A stretch of 64,000 nt of DNA from Roseiarcus sp963726105 (GTDB lineage Bacteria > Pseudomonadota > Alphaproteobacteria > Rhizobiales > Beijerinckiaceae). Made by a program: the position numbers and the translations under genes. The stretch spans positions 434,001 to 498,000 of the forward strand of contig CAVSBJ010000012.1 in the NCBI GenBank assembly GCA_963726105.1. The letters are read 5' to 3'. Of the stretch, positions 31,551 to 40,417 are shown piece by piece. The notes below the pieces were generated by a model. The model did not search any database. It was given only the letters and a program-made list of their open reading frames with translations, and was not told the DNA's origin. How positions within the stretch are numbered: position 1 is the stretch's first letter; the number at the start of each line of letters is the position of its first letter.

Positions 31551-33269
31551 TTACTTCTGGACGGCGAACACCCACACAACTCCGCCTTGCGGCACGTCCG
31601 GGTTCCAGCCAACCAGATCGGCCATCAAGGTCTGCTGGAAGGCCGCGTCGACGCCGTATCCGGACTCGACTGCGATATACTGCGTGCCGTTGACCTCGAA
31701 GGTTGACGGCGGCGCGATGATGCCGGAGTTGGTCTTGAAGTGCCACAGCTCCTCGCCCGACGTGGCGTCGTAGGCGCGGAACATGCGGTCGTTGGTGCCG
31801 CCCGCTAACAACAGGCCACCGCCAGTGGTCAGCACCGAACCCCAGTTCATCGAGTTTGCGTAGGTATCCTTCCACGCCCGCTTGCCGGTGTTGACGTCAA
31901 TGGCCTGCAACGCGCCAAAGAAACCGGGCTTCGTATCGACCGAGAAGTGGAAGTCGGGAATCGCGACGCCGGTCCACCACTGCCCGGGGACGCGCTCCTC
32001 GACCTTGCCTTCAAGGTTGTTGCAATGGTTCTCGTTGGACGGGATGTAGACCATACCGGTCTTCGGATCGTAGGACTCGAACGGCCAGTCCTTGCCGCCC
32101 CACAGTCCTGGGCAGAACTGTGCGGCCTTGCCGGTCCCAGGCTTGTGCGCGATGTCGACGTCCGGTCGGCCGGTCTTCGGATCAATGCTCTTGAACACGT
32201 CCTGCGGAACGTAGGCTTCCGAGTCGAGGTAGCCGATGCTGCCATCGTCGCCCCGGGTCAACCAGTAAAGGTAGCCGTTGCGTTGCGGCGTCAGCAAGCC
32301 TTTCGTCGCTCCGCCCTTCTGGAAATCCACCAGCATTGGCGCATTCATCGCGTCCCAGTCCCAGGACTCGTTCTGGTGATACTGGAAGTGGCCCTTCATC
32401 TTGCCGGTGTCGCCGTCCAGCGCGATCGTCGAGGACGTGTAGAGATTATCACCCGGCCGCTGATCGCCGAACCACGGCGAACCGTTGCCGGTGCCCCAAT
32501 AGACGGTGTTGGTCCCAGGGTCATAGTTGCCGGTCATCCATGTGGAGCCGCCGCCGGTCTTCCAGGTGTCGGCCTTCTGCCAGGTCTCGCTGCCCGGCTC
32601 GCCCGGCGCAGGAATGGTGTAGGTCTTCCACGCCTCCTTGCCGGTCTCGGCGTCATACGCCACGACGTAGCCGCGCACGCCGAACTCGCCCCCGGCGATG
32701 CCGACCAGAACCTTGCCCTTCACGATGAGAGGCGCCGCGGTGGTGTAATAGCCCTGCTTCCAGTCGTCGATCTTGGTCTCCCAGACAACCTTGCCGGTCT
32801 TGGCGTCCAAAGCAGTCAGCGTCGCGTCGAGTCCTGGCATGTAGACCTTGTCGCCATAAAGCGCGACCCCGCGGCTGGTGTTATGCAGCGCGGCAAAGCC
32901 TTGCGGCAGCTTCCTCTTGTAGCGCCATAGCACCTCGCCGGTCGCGGCGTTGAGCGCCATCACCTGGCTGTAAGGCGTAGCGACAAACATGATGCCGTTG
33001 TTGACGATCGGAGGCGCCTCATGGCCAGAATCGACGTCGGTCGAAACGGCCCATACAGGCACCAGGCCCTTGACGTTCGAGGTGTTGATCTGATCGAGCG
33101 GGCTGTAGCTCCAGCCGGCATAATTGCCTCGCGTCATGAGCCAGTTTTCAGGCTCCGGATTCGCCAGTCGCGCATCGGTGACCGGGGTGTAATCGGCGGC
33201 GCAGGCGGCGCCTAACGCTCCCGCCAACGCCAACGCGGCCAAGCTTGAACTCAACAACAAGCGCTTCAT
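31551..33269 (-). CDS. PQQ-dependent alcohol dehydrogenase, lanthanide type
   Basis: 572 residues, periplasmic (signal peptide ending ACAA-DYTPV). An eight-bladed quinoprotein with repeated W-docking motifs (NAATGEVLWRYKR, DAKTGKVVWETK, DAETGKEAWKTY). Metal/PQQ ligands: Glu195 (GGEFG), Asn262 (WGTGNGSPW), catalytic Asp304 and, two residues on, Asp306 (ESWDWDAMN). In calcium enzymes (MxaF type) the +2 position is Ala; Asp there marks lanthanide-dependent XoxF/ExaF/PedH enzymes. The vicinal Cys-Cys normally before RG-AY is absent: the segment reads ALHNTSRGVALYGD. It lacks a C-terminal cytochrome domain. Gene order on the minus strand is Rieske protein, this gene, then the exported beta protein. 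Substrate (methanol, ethanol or other alcohol) is not decided by sequence. Confidence 0.92.
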   Translation of the reverse strand: MKRLLLSSSLAALALAGALGAACAADYTPVTDARLANPEPENWLMTRGNYAGWSYSPLDQINTSNVKGLVPVWAVSTDVDSGHEAPPIVNNGIMFVATPYSQVMALNAATGEVLWRYKRKLPQGFAALHNTSRGVALYGDKVYMPGLDATLTALDAKTGKVVWETKIDDWKQGYYTTAAPLIVKGKVLVGIAGGEFGVRGYVVAYDAETGKEAWKTYTIPAPGEPGSETWQKADTWKTGGGSTWMTGNYDPGTNTVYWGTGNGSPWFGDQRPGDNLYTSSTIALDGDTGKMKGHFQYHQNESWDWDAMNAPMLVDFQKGGATKGLLTPQRNGYLYWLTRGDDGSIGYLDSEAYVPQDVFKSIDPKTGRPDVDIAHKPGTGKAAQFCPGLWGGKDWPFESYDPKTGMVYIPSNENHCNNLEGKVEERVPGQWWTGVAIPDFHFSVDTKPGFFGALQAIDVNTGKRAWKDTYANSMNWGSVLTTGGGLLLAGGTNDRMFRAYDATSGEELWHFKTNSGIIAPPSTFEVNGTQYIAVESGYGVDAAFQQTLMADLVGWNPDVPQGGVVWVFAVQK

Positions 33270-33344
33270 TGTCTTCCTCCCTCAGTTAAGCCTTTTTCTC
33301 TGGGATGACGGCCCGGGCGGGCCGCTATTCCTCAAAGCTGGTCA

Positions 33345-33935
33345 TCAATCCGTCTGCCTGCCGATCGGACCGTCAAATGCGCCGGCAACGATCAGCACGC
33401 CGTTCTCGCTCTTGAGCGGCAGACCCGCGATCGACATGGGCGCAGGCCCGAAAATCACCTTCGCGCTGTTCTTTGGATCATAGGTCGAACCATGGCATGA
33501 GCAGACCATGGCTTTCTTCTCATCCGACCACTGAGTCACCGGACAGGCCTGATGCGTGCAGATCGCGGAATAGGCGACGACGCCGTCGGCCGACAGCTTG
33601 CGCGTCTGCTCGTCAAGTCCTTCATCGCCGACGCGCACCAAGAGCACGAGATTGAGCGGCGTGCCGTCGCGGACGAGGCCCTTCGGATCGGCCGGATAAA
33701 CCTGGAGCTGCGGGCCGCCAAGCTCCAGATGTTCTGCCTTGGCGGGCTGGCCCTTGTTGGGGCCGGTGAGAAAAACGAAATGGTCGCCGACCTGCGGCCC
33801 TGTGGCCGTCTCGTCGGGCGGATCGTCCGCGCGTGCTGCCGGGATGTTTAACAACGGAGAGAGCGCAAGCGCCGCACCCAATAATGCTTGGCGTCGACAC
33901 AATTTCACGCCGCCAAACCCGCCGCCCTCAGCCAT
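33345..33935 (-). CDS. Rieske [2Fe-2S] protein
   Basis: 196 residues with a twin-arginine-like N terminus (CRRQALLGAALAL) and an exported domain holding the two cluster-binding loops: CTHQACP and CSCHGSTYD, i.e. the Cys-x-His and Cys-x-x-His ligands plus the disulfide Cys of cytochrome-bc-type Rieske proteins. It has no cytochrome b or c1 neighbours; instead it ends 75 bases before the PQQ-dehydrogenase start on the same strand. A palindrome (CGGCCCGGGCGGGCCG, 33310-33325) lies in that gap. A Rieske protein in this place could accept electrons in the periplasm or be part of an alternative oxidoreductase. Resembles Rieske proteins of arsenite/nitrite-type or cytochrome bc complexes. Confidence 0.87.
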   Translation of the reverse strand: MAEGGGFGGVKLCRRQALLGAALALSPLLNIPAARADDPPDETATGPQVGDHFVFLTGPNKGQPAKAEHLELGGPQLQVYPADPKGLVRDGTPLNLVLLVRVGDEGLDEQTRKLSADGVVAYSAICTHQACPVTQWSDEKKAMVCSCHGSTYDPKNSAKVIFGPAPMSIAGLPLKSENGVLIVAGAFDGPIGRQTD

Positions 33936-34333
33936 TCAAGCGCCTCCCCTTAACTTGATCGTATGCTCACAGGACTATGATTGTCGAGAGATATTCGCAT
34001 CGTTGTCAAGAGATGATCATGCGTCTCAGGAGCGCCTCCTATTGGACACGGCGCTGTCTGTGAAAGGCCGCGTCGCAATTTCCAGCGCTGAGCTGACTGT
34101 CGTGCGGGCGAGGCTGCGCGGGCGTCGATCGCGGTGCGACGCCAAGGTCATTTCAACTGACGACCTGGCATCCGAACGCCGCGCAACTCCGACTCAAGAC
34201 TCGTTCCGACGCCCTGGGCGCCACGCGCGCGATTGGCAAGCGCGGCGAACGGCTGGCGGATAAGAAATCCACTTCGCTTGACAGGCGCCGCCACTCGGAC
34301 CGAAGCTTACGACAAACCATTGGGGAGGACCGC
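33936..34333. other. Divergent intergenic region
   Basis: About 400 bases between the Rieske gene (minus) and the cupin gene (plus). No gene recognised; it must hold both promoters, but no operator stands out. Confidence 0.4.
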
Positions 34334-34735
34334 ATGTTGACGCGACGAAACTTCGCCGCCTGTGCGCTTTGCGCGATCACGGGGTTCGTGGCGACCGGCG
34401 CCGAGGCGCAAACCGCGCCGGCCGGACTGAAGCGCACGATCATCACGAGGATGGACGGACCGATGGACGGCTACGAGACCGTCGATGTCCGGGTCGACAT
34501 CGAGCCCGCGGCGGTGATCGCTCGCCATACCCATCCGGGGATCGAATCGACCTTTGTCGTCGACGGCGCCCTGGAGTTGAGCGTCGATGGTCAGGGCACG
34601 CGTAGCTTTAAAACCGGGGATGGATTTCAGGTGCCCCCGCGGACGCCGCACAGCGGCAAGGGCGGCGACAAACCCACCACCCTGGCGATCACTTATGTCG
34701 TTGAAAAGGGCAAGCCGCTCGCGTCGCCCGCGTGA
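34334..34735 (+). CDS. Exported cupin-domain protein
   Basis: 133 residues. The N terminus MLTRRNFAACALCAITGFVA is twin-arginine-like and ends near AEAQ. The mature part is one small cupin barrel: the metal-binding motif ARHTHPGIESTFVVDGALEL (two His and a Glu) and the second motif with GDGFQVPPRTPHSGKGG. Such small exported cupins are common and of varied function (often binding iron or manganese). The start has GGAGG (ggggaggaccgc). It is transcribed away from the Rieske gene, and stands beside a small Cys-rich protein gene. Confidence 0.82.
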   Translation: MLTRRNFAACALCAITGFVATGAEAQTAPAGLKRTIITRMDGPMDGYETVDVRVDIEPAAVIARHTHPGIESTFVVDGALELSVDGQGTRSFKTGDGFQVPPRTPHSGKGGDKPTTLAITYVVEKGKPLASPA

Positions 34736-34824
34736 ACCGTCGAGTCTGAAAGCCCTAGCTTTCGTGTCGCCCGGCCGGCCTGTGGCGGCAAGGTAGCGTC
34801 GGCGCGAAACCTTCGTCCATCCCT

Positions 34825-35058
34825 GTGAGGCTTCTCACCATGATCAGGATTTTGTCGTCGGCGATCGCACTGGCGCTGTGCCTGGCGGTTCCGGCGTTCG
34901 CGGAGGACAATCAGGCTTCACCGAAAGCTCAACCGAAGGACGCCTGCCGGGCCAAGTGCGAAGCCCAGTACAACCCTGACAAAGAATGCCAGCCGGGTGT
35001 GGCTGCAATGCACTCGCCTTGCGAAGGCCTCAATCAGTGCTTGAGCGATTGCAACTAG
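34825..35058 (+). CDS. Small exported Cys-rich protein
   Basis: 77 residues with a signal peptide (ILSSAIALALCLAVPAFA) and a mature part of about 48 residues holding six Cys: CRAKCEAQY, KECQPG, SPCEGLNQCLSDC. The pairing suggests three disulfides in the periplasm. Start at GTG/ATG positions is ambiguous (34825 or the ATG at 34840). No family recognised. Confidence 0.6.
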   Translation: MRLLTMIRILSSAIALALCLAVPAFAEDNQASPKAQPKDACRAKCEAQYNPDKECQPGVAAMHSPCEGLNQCLSDCN

Positions 35059-35104
35059 GGACGCCGACGCCGCGGCCCGCGCCCAAGACCCCGGTTCATC
35101 GTCG

Positions 35105-36511
35105 CTAGCCAAATCGCTTCTTCGGCGCGTAGGGGTTCTTGCTTCCCGCGCGCATCGACAGACGGATCGGCACGCCGATGAGGCCGAAGGTCTCGCGCAG
35201 GCCGTTGACGAGGTAGCGCTTGTAGCTCTCGGGAATCTTGTCGACCGAATTGCCGAACAGCACGAAGTAGGGCGGGCGCGCCTTGGGCTGGGTCATGTAG
35301 CGGATCTTGACGCGGCGCCCGGAGACGGCGGGCGGCGGCGTGGCGTCGATGACGGGCCCGAGCCAGCGATTGAGCCGCCCGGTCGAGATGCGGATGTTCC
35401 AGATCGCGTCGGTGGCGATGATCGCTTCCATCAGTCTGTCGACATGCGCGCCAGTCAGCCCGGAGAGAGGAATCACGCGCGTTCCGCGCAGCTGCGGCAG
35501 GAGCCGGTCGGCTTCCTCGCGCAGTTCACGCGCCTTGTCGCTCTTGTTGTCGACAAGGTCCCATTTGTTGAGGCCGATGACGAGCGCCCTGCCCTCCTTC
35601 TCGACGAGATCGGCCAGCGTCAGGTCCTGCCTCTCGAACGGGATCGTGGCGTCGAGCAGAAGCACCACGACTTCGGCGAAGCGCACCGCGCGGAGCGCAT
35701 CGGCGACGGCGAGCTTTTCCACCTTCTCGACGATCCGCGACTTCCGGCGCAATCCGGCGGTGTCGAAGATCCTGAGCTTGCGCCCGTTCCACTCGGCGTC
35801 GAGGCCGATCGAGTCGCGGGTGATGCCGGGCTCGGGGCCAACCAGCAGGCGATCCTGACCGAGGATGTGGTTGATGAGGGTGGATTTGCCCGCGTTCGGC
35901 CGCCCCAGCACGGCGATGCGCAGGGGCTTGGCGAGATCGAGTTCGCTGCCGTCCTCTTCTTCGCCCAGGATCAGCGGCTCGGCCTCGCTCTCCTCGTCGG
36001 GATCGAGACGGGCGGCGGCGGGCAGGACTTCGACCAGCGCGTCGTAGAGTTCGCTCAGGCCCTCGCCATGCTCGGCGGAGAAAGCGATCGGCTCGCCGAG
36101 GCCAAGACCAAACACCTCGTAGACGCCGGCCTTCCCCGCGGTGCTTTCCGCCTTGTTGGCGATGACGATGATCGGCTTGCCGGCGCGCCGCACCGCTTGC
36201 GCGAAATGCTGGTCTGAGGTGGTCAGCCCGGTGCGCGCGTCGACGACGAACAGGATCGCGTCGCAATCGATGAGCGCTGCTTCCGTCTGCGCGCGCATAC
36301 GGCCCGCAAGCGTTTCCGGATCGCCCTCCTCGAGGCCGGCGGTGTCGACGATGGTGAAGGACAGGTCCGCGATCCTGCCTTCGCCCTCGCGGCGGTCGCG
36401 GGTGACGCCGGGTTCGTCGTCGACGAGCGCCAGCCTGCGCCCGACCAGCCGGTTGAACAAAGTCGACTTGCCGACGTTCGGCCGGCCGATGATCGCGACT
36501 TTGGCGCTCAT
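35105..36511 (-). CDS. der: Ribosome biogenesis GTPase Der
   Basis: 468 residues with two tandem GTPase domains: G1 GRPNVGKSTLF (residues 8-18) with DTAGLEEG and NKAES, and GRPNAGKSTLI (about 205) with DTAGLRRKSR and NKWDL. The C-terminal KH-like domain includes RPPYFVLFGN and ends APKKRFG. Essential protein for 50S subunit assembly in the cytoplasm. It follows a TPR membrane protein gene on the same strand (29-base gap), an arrangement common in alphaproteobacteria. Intact, unlike several neighbours further away. Confidence 0.96.
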   Translation of the reverse strand: MSAKVAIIGRPNVGKSTLFNRLVGRRLALVDDEPGVTRDRREGEGRIADLSFTIVDTAGLEEGDPETLAGRMRAQTEAALIDCDAILFVVDARTGLTTSDQHFAQAVRRAGKPIIVIANKAESTAGKAGVYEVFGLGLGEPIAFSAEHGEGLSELYDALVEVLPAAARLDPDEESEAEPLILGEEEDGSELDLAKPLRIAVLGRPNAGKSTLINHILGQDRLLVGPEPGITRDSIGLDAEWNGRKLRIFDTAGLRRKSRIVEKVEKLAVADALRAVRFAEVVVLLLDATIPFERQDLTLADLVEKEGRALVIGLNKWDLVDNKSDKARELREEADRLLPQLRGTRVIPLSGLTGAHVDRLMEAIIATDAIWNIRISTGRLNRWLGPVIDATPPPAVSGRRVKIRYMTQPKARPPYFVLFGNSVDKIPESYKRYLVNGLRETFGLIGVPIRLSMRAGSKNPYAPKKRFG

Positions 36512-36540
36512 GTTATTCCAGGCCGCCGTAGGCGCGGCCG

Positions 36541-37206
36541 TTACTTCGCCGCCGCCGAACGGTTCGAAGCGATCAGGCCGAGCCAGCGGCTCGCCGCTTG
36601 CCGTTCGCCAGGCGACACTTCGGGATCGCCGAGCACGAGATCGAATTGCTTCGAGGCATCGTCGTAATCCTTGCGTTCGAGCGCGAGCGCGCCCAGCGCC
36701 AGCGCCGCGAGGCGCCGATAGGGTCCACCGGCGGCCGTAAGGGCGGTCAGCGCCGCTTCGCCCTTCTGCTGCTCGGCGGGCATGTCCACGCGCAGGAGCG
36801 CGGCGCGCAAGCGCGCGGTGTCACGCATCAGCGGATCGATCGCGGCGTCGCCGGCGACGGCGTCGAACGCGCCGATCGCGGCCTGCGGGTCCTTGCTCGC
36901 CACAGCGCCGGCTGCGGTCATTTGCGCGAGCGCCCGGTAGCCGCTCGGCCCCTGGGCCGCGATCTTGTCGAGGCCGGCCTTGGCCTCATCGAGCTTGCCG
37001 CCCTCGAGCGCCGTCAGAGCCTCTTGAAACTGGTCGCCGGCCGCTTGCCTCGCCCTTTCGCGCTCATATTGCCAATAGCGGAAGCCCGCCGAAGCGAGCA
37101 CGATCAGCACGGCGGCGGCCAGGATCTGGTTCTGGTATTTCTTCCAGAATTCCGCCGCCTTGTCGCGCCGGACTTCCTCGTCAACTTCCTGAAAGATGTC
37201 GCTCAT
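36541..37206 (-). CDS. YfgM-like membrane-anchored TPR protein
   Basis: 221 residues. MSDIFQEVDEEVRRDKAAEFWKK is cytoplasmic, followed by one membrane segment (ILAAAVLIVLASAGF) and a periplasmic helical-repeat domain (EALTALEGGKLDEAKAGLDKI, ALALGALALERKDYDDASKQF). This is the YfgM/Tpr_21 type, in enterobacteria an ancillary factor of the SecYEG translocon and BamB neighbour. Here it is the upstream partner of der. Its start is well placed and has no competing upstream codon. Confidence 0.85.
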   Translation of the reverse strand: MSDIFQEVDEEVRRDKAAEFWKKYQNQILAAAVLIVLASAGFRYWQYERERARQAAGDQFQEALTALEGGKLDEAKAGLDKIAAQGPSGYRALAQMTAAGAVASKDPQAAIGAFDAVAGDAAIDPLMRDTARLRAALLRVDMPAEQQKGEAALTALTAAGGPYRRLAALALGALALERKDYDDASKQFDLVLGDPEVSPGERQAASRWLGLIASNRSAAAK

Positions 37207-37390
37207 TATGAGCGCGGCCTATCACAGAGGCTGAACGAAAGCGAGCGGCGCAGGCGCCGCCGATCGATCGCGGTGGTTCGGGTTGATCCAGATCAATTAC
37301 GCTTGCGGCCCTTCGTGATCGACTTTGGCCTGAAGCGGCCCGCTCAGTCCCGAAGGGTGGGGCAATGCGGTCAGACATCGAGGAGCCAAA

Positions 37391-37645
37391 ATGGGCAATC
37401 CAGCCAAATCACAATTCGTCAGTCGCCGCGCGGTCCTTGTCGCCGCGGCCGGGGCGGCGCTGGCGCTGACGAGCGGGAGCGCAGAAGCAAAAATTGCTCA
37501 GACGGGCGTGCGTTACCAGGACTCGCCGAAGGACGGCAAGCAATGCGACGGCTGCAAGCTGTTCGTGGCGCCAAACGCCTGCAAAACCGTGGATGGCGCC
37601 ATCGCACCGCAAGGATGGTGCGCGCTGTGGGTCAAGAAGGGATGA
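37391..37645 (+). CDS. High-potential iron-sulfur protein (HiPIP), copy 1
   Basis: 84 residues. A twin-arginine signal (SRRAVLVAAAGAALAL, ending AEA) and a mature protein with the HiPIP cysteine pattern: Cys52, Cys55, Cys64 and Cys77 (QCDGCKLFVAPNACKTV, GWCALWVKKG), which hold one [4Fe-4S] cluster working between +3 and +2. Small periplasmic one-electron carrier, known to serve photosynthetic reaction centres, terminal oxidases and, as Iro, Fe(II) oxidation. A paralogue with the same pattern lies at 44491. Preceding AGGAGCC is the ribosome binding site. Confidence 0.93.
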   Translation: MGNPAKSQFVSRRAVLVAAAGAALALTSGSAEAKIAQTGVRYQDSPKDGKQCDGCKLFVAPNACKTVDGAIAPQGWCALWVKKG

Positions 37646-37829
37646 GTTCGGCATCGAATCGACAGTGACGGGAAGAGGCGAAACCGCCCGATAATTCGAC
37701 CGCAGCGTCCCATAAGGGGGGTCGCGCTGTGGTCGACAGGCCCTTCAATGAAACAGGTCAGGCACGCCAGATGAATGCAGCGTCGAGGGGCTTAGACGCG
37801 ACCCCCTTCAAATCCCGGTATGCGCAAGA

Positions 37830-38492
37830 TCACTTGAGGTCGCTGACATAAGCGGCGACCGCGGCGATCTGCTCTTTGGTCAGCTTTTCGGCGATCGGGC
37901 CCATGATCTCCGAATTGTCTGGGTTCTTCGGGTCTTGACCACGCTCCTTGGGCCAGTTCACGAGCTTGGCGATCACGTATCCGTCGAGCTGGCCGGCCAG
38001 GCGCGGAAACTGATCCGTGCCATGGGCGTCCTGGCCGTGGCACGACTCGCAGGCCGGAACCTCCGCGCTCGGAACCCCCTCATGGTAGATTTTTTCTCCT
38101 TCGGACATGAGGTCTCTCGGAGCGCCGCCATAGGGCGGCGGGTCGAGATCCTTGAAATGCGTGGCCAGGGCGTCGACCATCCCGGGGCTGAGGACATGGG
38201 CCACGTTGCCCATCACGGGGTTCAGCCGCCGGCGATCGATGAACGCCTGCAATTGGTTCCTTATATAGTCCGGCTGCTGGCCCGCGAGTCTGGGCATGGG
38301 ATTCGTCCCTATGAAGCCCCGCGCCGACAACCCATGACACGTTTCACAATAGCCGGCCTTGGCTTTGAATTCCTTCGCAGGAACGCCTTCGGGCTGCGCA
38401 GGGCCGCCAGTCTTGCTGTCTTCGGCGTCGACCCCGGCGCAGAAGATAACGGCGAACAGAGCAGCCGGCGCGAGAGCCTTGACAACCTTCAT
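37830..38492 (-). CDS. Dihaem cytochrome c (c4-like)
   Basis: 220 residues with a signal peptide (MKVVKALAPAALFAVIFCAG, ending DA-ED) and two class I haem domains: CETCHGLSARG with MPRLAGQQPDYI, and CESCHGQDAHG with FPRLAGQLDGYV. The repeated LAGQ-Y segments are characteristic of cytochromes c4/c553. Distal Met ligands fit NPVMGNVAHVL and SEIMGPIA. Periplasmic electron shuttle. ATG 38492 is chosen for its GGGAGG site and signal peptide; the longer upstream frame has no protein character. It is divergent from a close paralogue at 39062. Confidence 0.92.
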   Translation of the reverse strand: MKVVKALAPAALFAVIFCAGVDAEDSKTGGPAQPEGVPAKEFKAKAGYCETCHGLSARGFIGTNPMPRLAGQQPDYIRNQLQAFIDRRRLNPVMGNVAHVLSPGMVDALATHFKDLDPPPYGGAPRDLMSEGEKIYHEGVPSAEVPACESCHGQDAHGTDQFPRLAGQLDGYVIAKLVNWPKERGQDPKNPDNSEIMGPIAEKLTKEQIAAVAAYVSDLK

Positions 38493-39061
38493 GATCTTCC
38501 TCCCCAAAACTTTCGCGCAGGTATCGGAAGGAGCGGCCCTTCCGACTCGTCGGGACCGAGCGACAAGGCCGATTGCGAGTGCGACAAGCGTTCCACGTGG
38601 CCCCACAAAATTGCCGGCGCATCTCGCCGTCGCCGGACATCCCCGCCGAATGTTGTGGCACACGTTTGCGCTTCATTTGACTCCGCGGCGGGAACTTCCG
38701 CAAGTGTATATTTCCTTGCGAAAATGTTCCAGTCGCCATCCGACGCAAGCCTTTCTGTTACTCAAACGCATTTCGAACTTCCATTCGCTATTGAACGGTG
38801 TCAACAATCGTCACACGCTTCAGGCAACGCGCAATCGCCATGCGCGCCGCCCGGTTGGCGCAGCGAGAGGGGCGCTCGGTTGAGCAAAAAGGGCGACCGT
38901 CGTGGAAAAAAGCGGCCGCTGAGCCGCCGCGGCGCCCGGGCTGTGAATGTTGTCGAACGACCGAGCGCACGAAGAGAGCCTTGTAAGGTCGGCGGAAATG
39001 TTCCCGGCCGGCGAGCAGATTCCGGGCGGCGAAAAAAAGAAGAGGCGGGGAGGCAGGCAAG
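38493..39061. other. Divergent promoter region between cytochrome genes
   Basis: 570 bases between two divergent cytochrome genes. Open frames here are shadows or Arg-rich chance frames. The middle part (about 38690-38810) is relatively AT-rich and the likely place of both promoters. No clear operator found. Confidence 0.4.
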
Positions 39062-39709
39062 ATGAAAGCTGTTCGTCTGCGCGTGGCGTTGACATCGGCT
39101 CTGGCGGTTCTTTTGGCTACGGCCGGTCAGACCCGGGCGGGAGCCCAGGATGGGCGCGCGACGGCCGGCGGCATAGAGGCGAAATTCGAATATTGCACCA
39201 CCTGTCATGGTCCGTCCGCCCAGGGTTTTCGCGGGTTTTACGCGATGCCGCGCCTCGCCGGACAGCAGCCGCAATATATCGAAAATCAGTTGCGGGCGTT
39301 CCTCGAGCGCCGGCGGCTGAACCTCGTGATGGCCAATGTGGCCCACGGCATCACGGTCAACATGATCCCCGCTTTGGCCGCGCGCATGAACAGCTTAAAT
39401 CCTCCGCCCGTTGGCGGCGCGCCCACGGGCGACGTCGCTTTGGGAAAAGAGATCTTCGCGCATGGATTGCCGGATCAGAATGTTCCCGCCTGTTCCGCCT
39501 GCCACGGCCCTGACGCCAAGGGGCAACGCGAAATCCCTCGTCTCGCCGGGCAGCTCTATTGGTACATGGTCGGCACCCTGTCGCTCTGGAGCAGCGAACG
39601 CGGCCAGGGCGGACGTCAGGACATATCCTGGATCATGCGGCCGACGGTGGCGAACCTAACCCCGAAACAGGTGCAGGCGATCGCCGAATATGTCAGCGCG
39701 CTCAGGTAA
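39062..39709 (+). CDS. Dihaem cytochrome c (c4-like), first of a three-gene operon
   Basis: 215 residues with a signal peptide (to about AGAQ). Haem motifs CTTCHGPSAQG and CSACHGPDAKG, with MPRLAGQQPQYIENQLRAFLERRRLN matching the paralogue at 37830 (MPRLAGQQPDYIRNQLQAFIDRRRLN). Met ligands are likely in LNLVMANVAHG and SWIMRPTVA. The next cytochrome gene starts 56 bases after its stop and the haem-porin gene follows 37 bases after that, so the three form one operon. Expected periplasmic electron carrier between the outer-membrane protein and inner-membrane complexes. Confidence 0.92.
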   Translation: MKAVRLRVALTSALAVLLATAGQTRAGAQDGRATAGGIEAKFEYCTTCHGPSAQGFRGFYAMPRLAGQQPQYIENQLRAFLERRRLNLVMANVAHGITVNMIPALAARMNSLNPPPVGGAPTGDVALGKEIFAHGLPDQNVPACSACHGPDAKGQREIPRLAGQLYWYMVGTLSLWSSERGQGGRQDISWIMRPTVANLTPKQVQAIAEYVSALR

Positions 39710-39765
39710 AATCATAGCGTTCTGTTGCGTCAATGGGGCTGAATTCGTCACGCAAGAGACCTTGG

Positions 39766-40380
39766 ATGATGAAGCACTACCGTACGAAAATGGCGGTCCT
39801 TGCGATTTCCCTCGCCACGGCCGGACCGCTTCTGGCGGATGATCTGCCGGTTCGCAACTGCACCTGGTGTCATGGAGCGTCCGCGCAGGGCGTTTCCATG
39901 GCGCCCCGACTGGCCGGCCAGAGGGAAGACTATCTGGCCAATGAGCTCGAAGCCTTTGCGAGCCATAAGCGGGACGAATTCCTTTCGACAAAATACATGT
40001 GGTACGCGACCGCGCATCTCGATCCATCGACCGCACGCAATCTGGCCGCATATTTTTCTGCCCTTCCGCCCGAGTCCGCAAAGGACGGCGACCGCGAACT
40101 CGCCGCCGAGGGCAGGATCATATTTGAAAACGGCATTCCCAACGAGAACATCGCGGCTTGCCAGGCGTGCCATGGCCCCGAAGCGCAGGGCGTACGGGAG
40201 ATTCCGCGCCTAGGCGGGCTCTCTTACAGCTATCTCAAACGTCGGCTCGAGGAGTGGGGCCAGGGTCACGACACTTGGGGGACATCGATGCCGAAAGTCG
40301 CGCGGTCTTTGTCGCCGAATCAAATCGCCGCCCTCGCGTCGTATTTGAGCTTTGTCGGCGGCGAATCGTCGGAGAAATAG
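39766..40380 (+). CDS. Dihaem cytochrome c (c4-like), second of the operon
   Basis: About 204 residues. Signal peptide KMAVLAISLATAGPLLADD, then CTWCHGASAQG with MAPRLAGQREDYLANELEAF and CQACHGPEAQG with IPRLGGLSYSYL. More divergent than the other two c4-like proteins: the first domain has CTWCH and the Met ligand is probably in TKYMWYATAHL. Two Mets open the frame (39766, 39769); an upstream ATG at 39733 lacks a ribosome binding site. Cotranscribed with the genes on both sides. Confidence 0.88.
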   Translation: MMKHYRTKMAVLAISLATAGPLLADDLPVRNCTWCHGASAQGVSMAPRLAGQREDYLANELEAFASHKRDEFLSTKYMWYATAHLDPSTARNLAAYFSALPPESAKDGDRELAAEGRIIFENGIPNENIAACQACHGPEAQGVREIPRLGGLSYSYLKRRLEEWGQGHDTWGTSMPKVARSLSPNQIAALASYLSFVGGESSEK

Positions 40381-40417
40381 GCCGAGGCGCCCGTCCGAAT
40401 CGTAAAGGGGCAAGAGA

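Noticed and set aside
31551..33269. Calling the dehydrogenase MxaF or XoxF outright
   Set aside because: The extra Asp excludes MxaF. XoxF proper normally has the vicinal Cys pair and XoxG/J neighbours, both missing here, so only the lanthanide-type PQQ alcohol dehydrogenase class is claimed.
37935..39065. Plus-strand open frame of 376 codons across the cytochrome gene and its promoter
   Set aside because: Antisense to the dihaem cytochrome at 37830-38492 and then intergenic; no motif.
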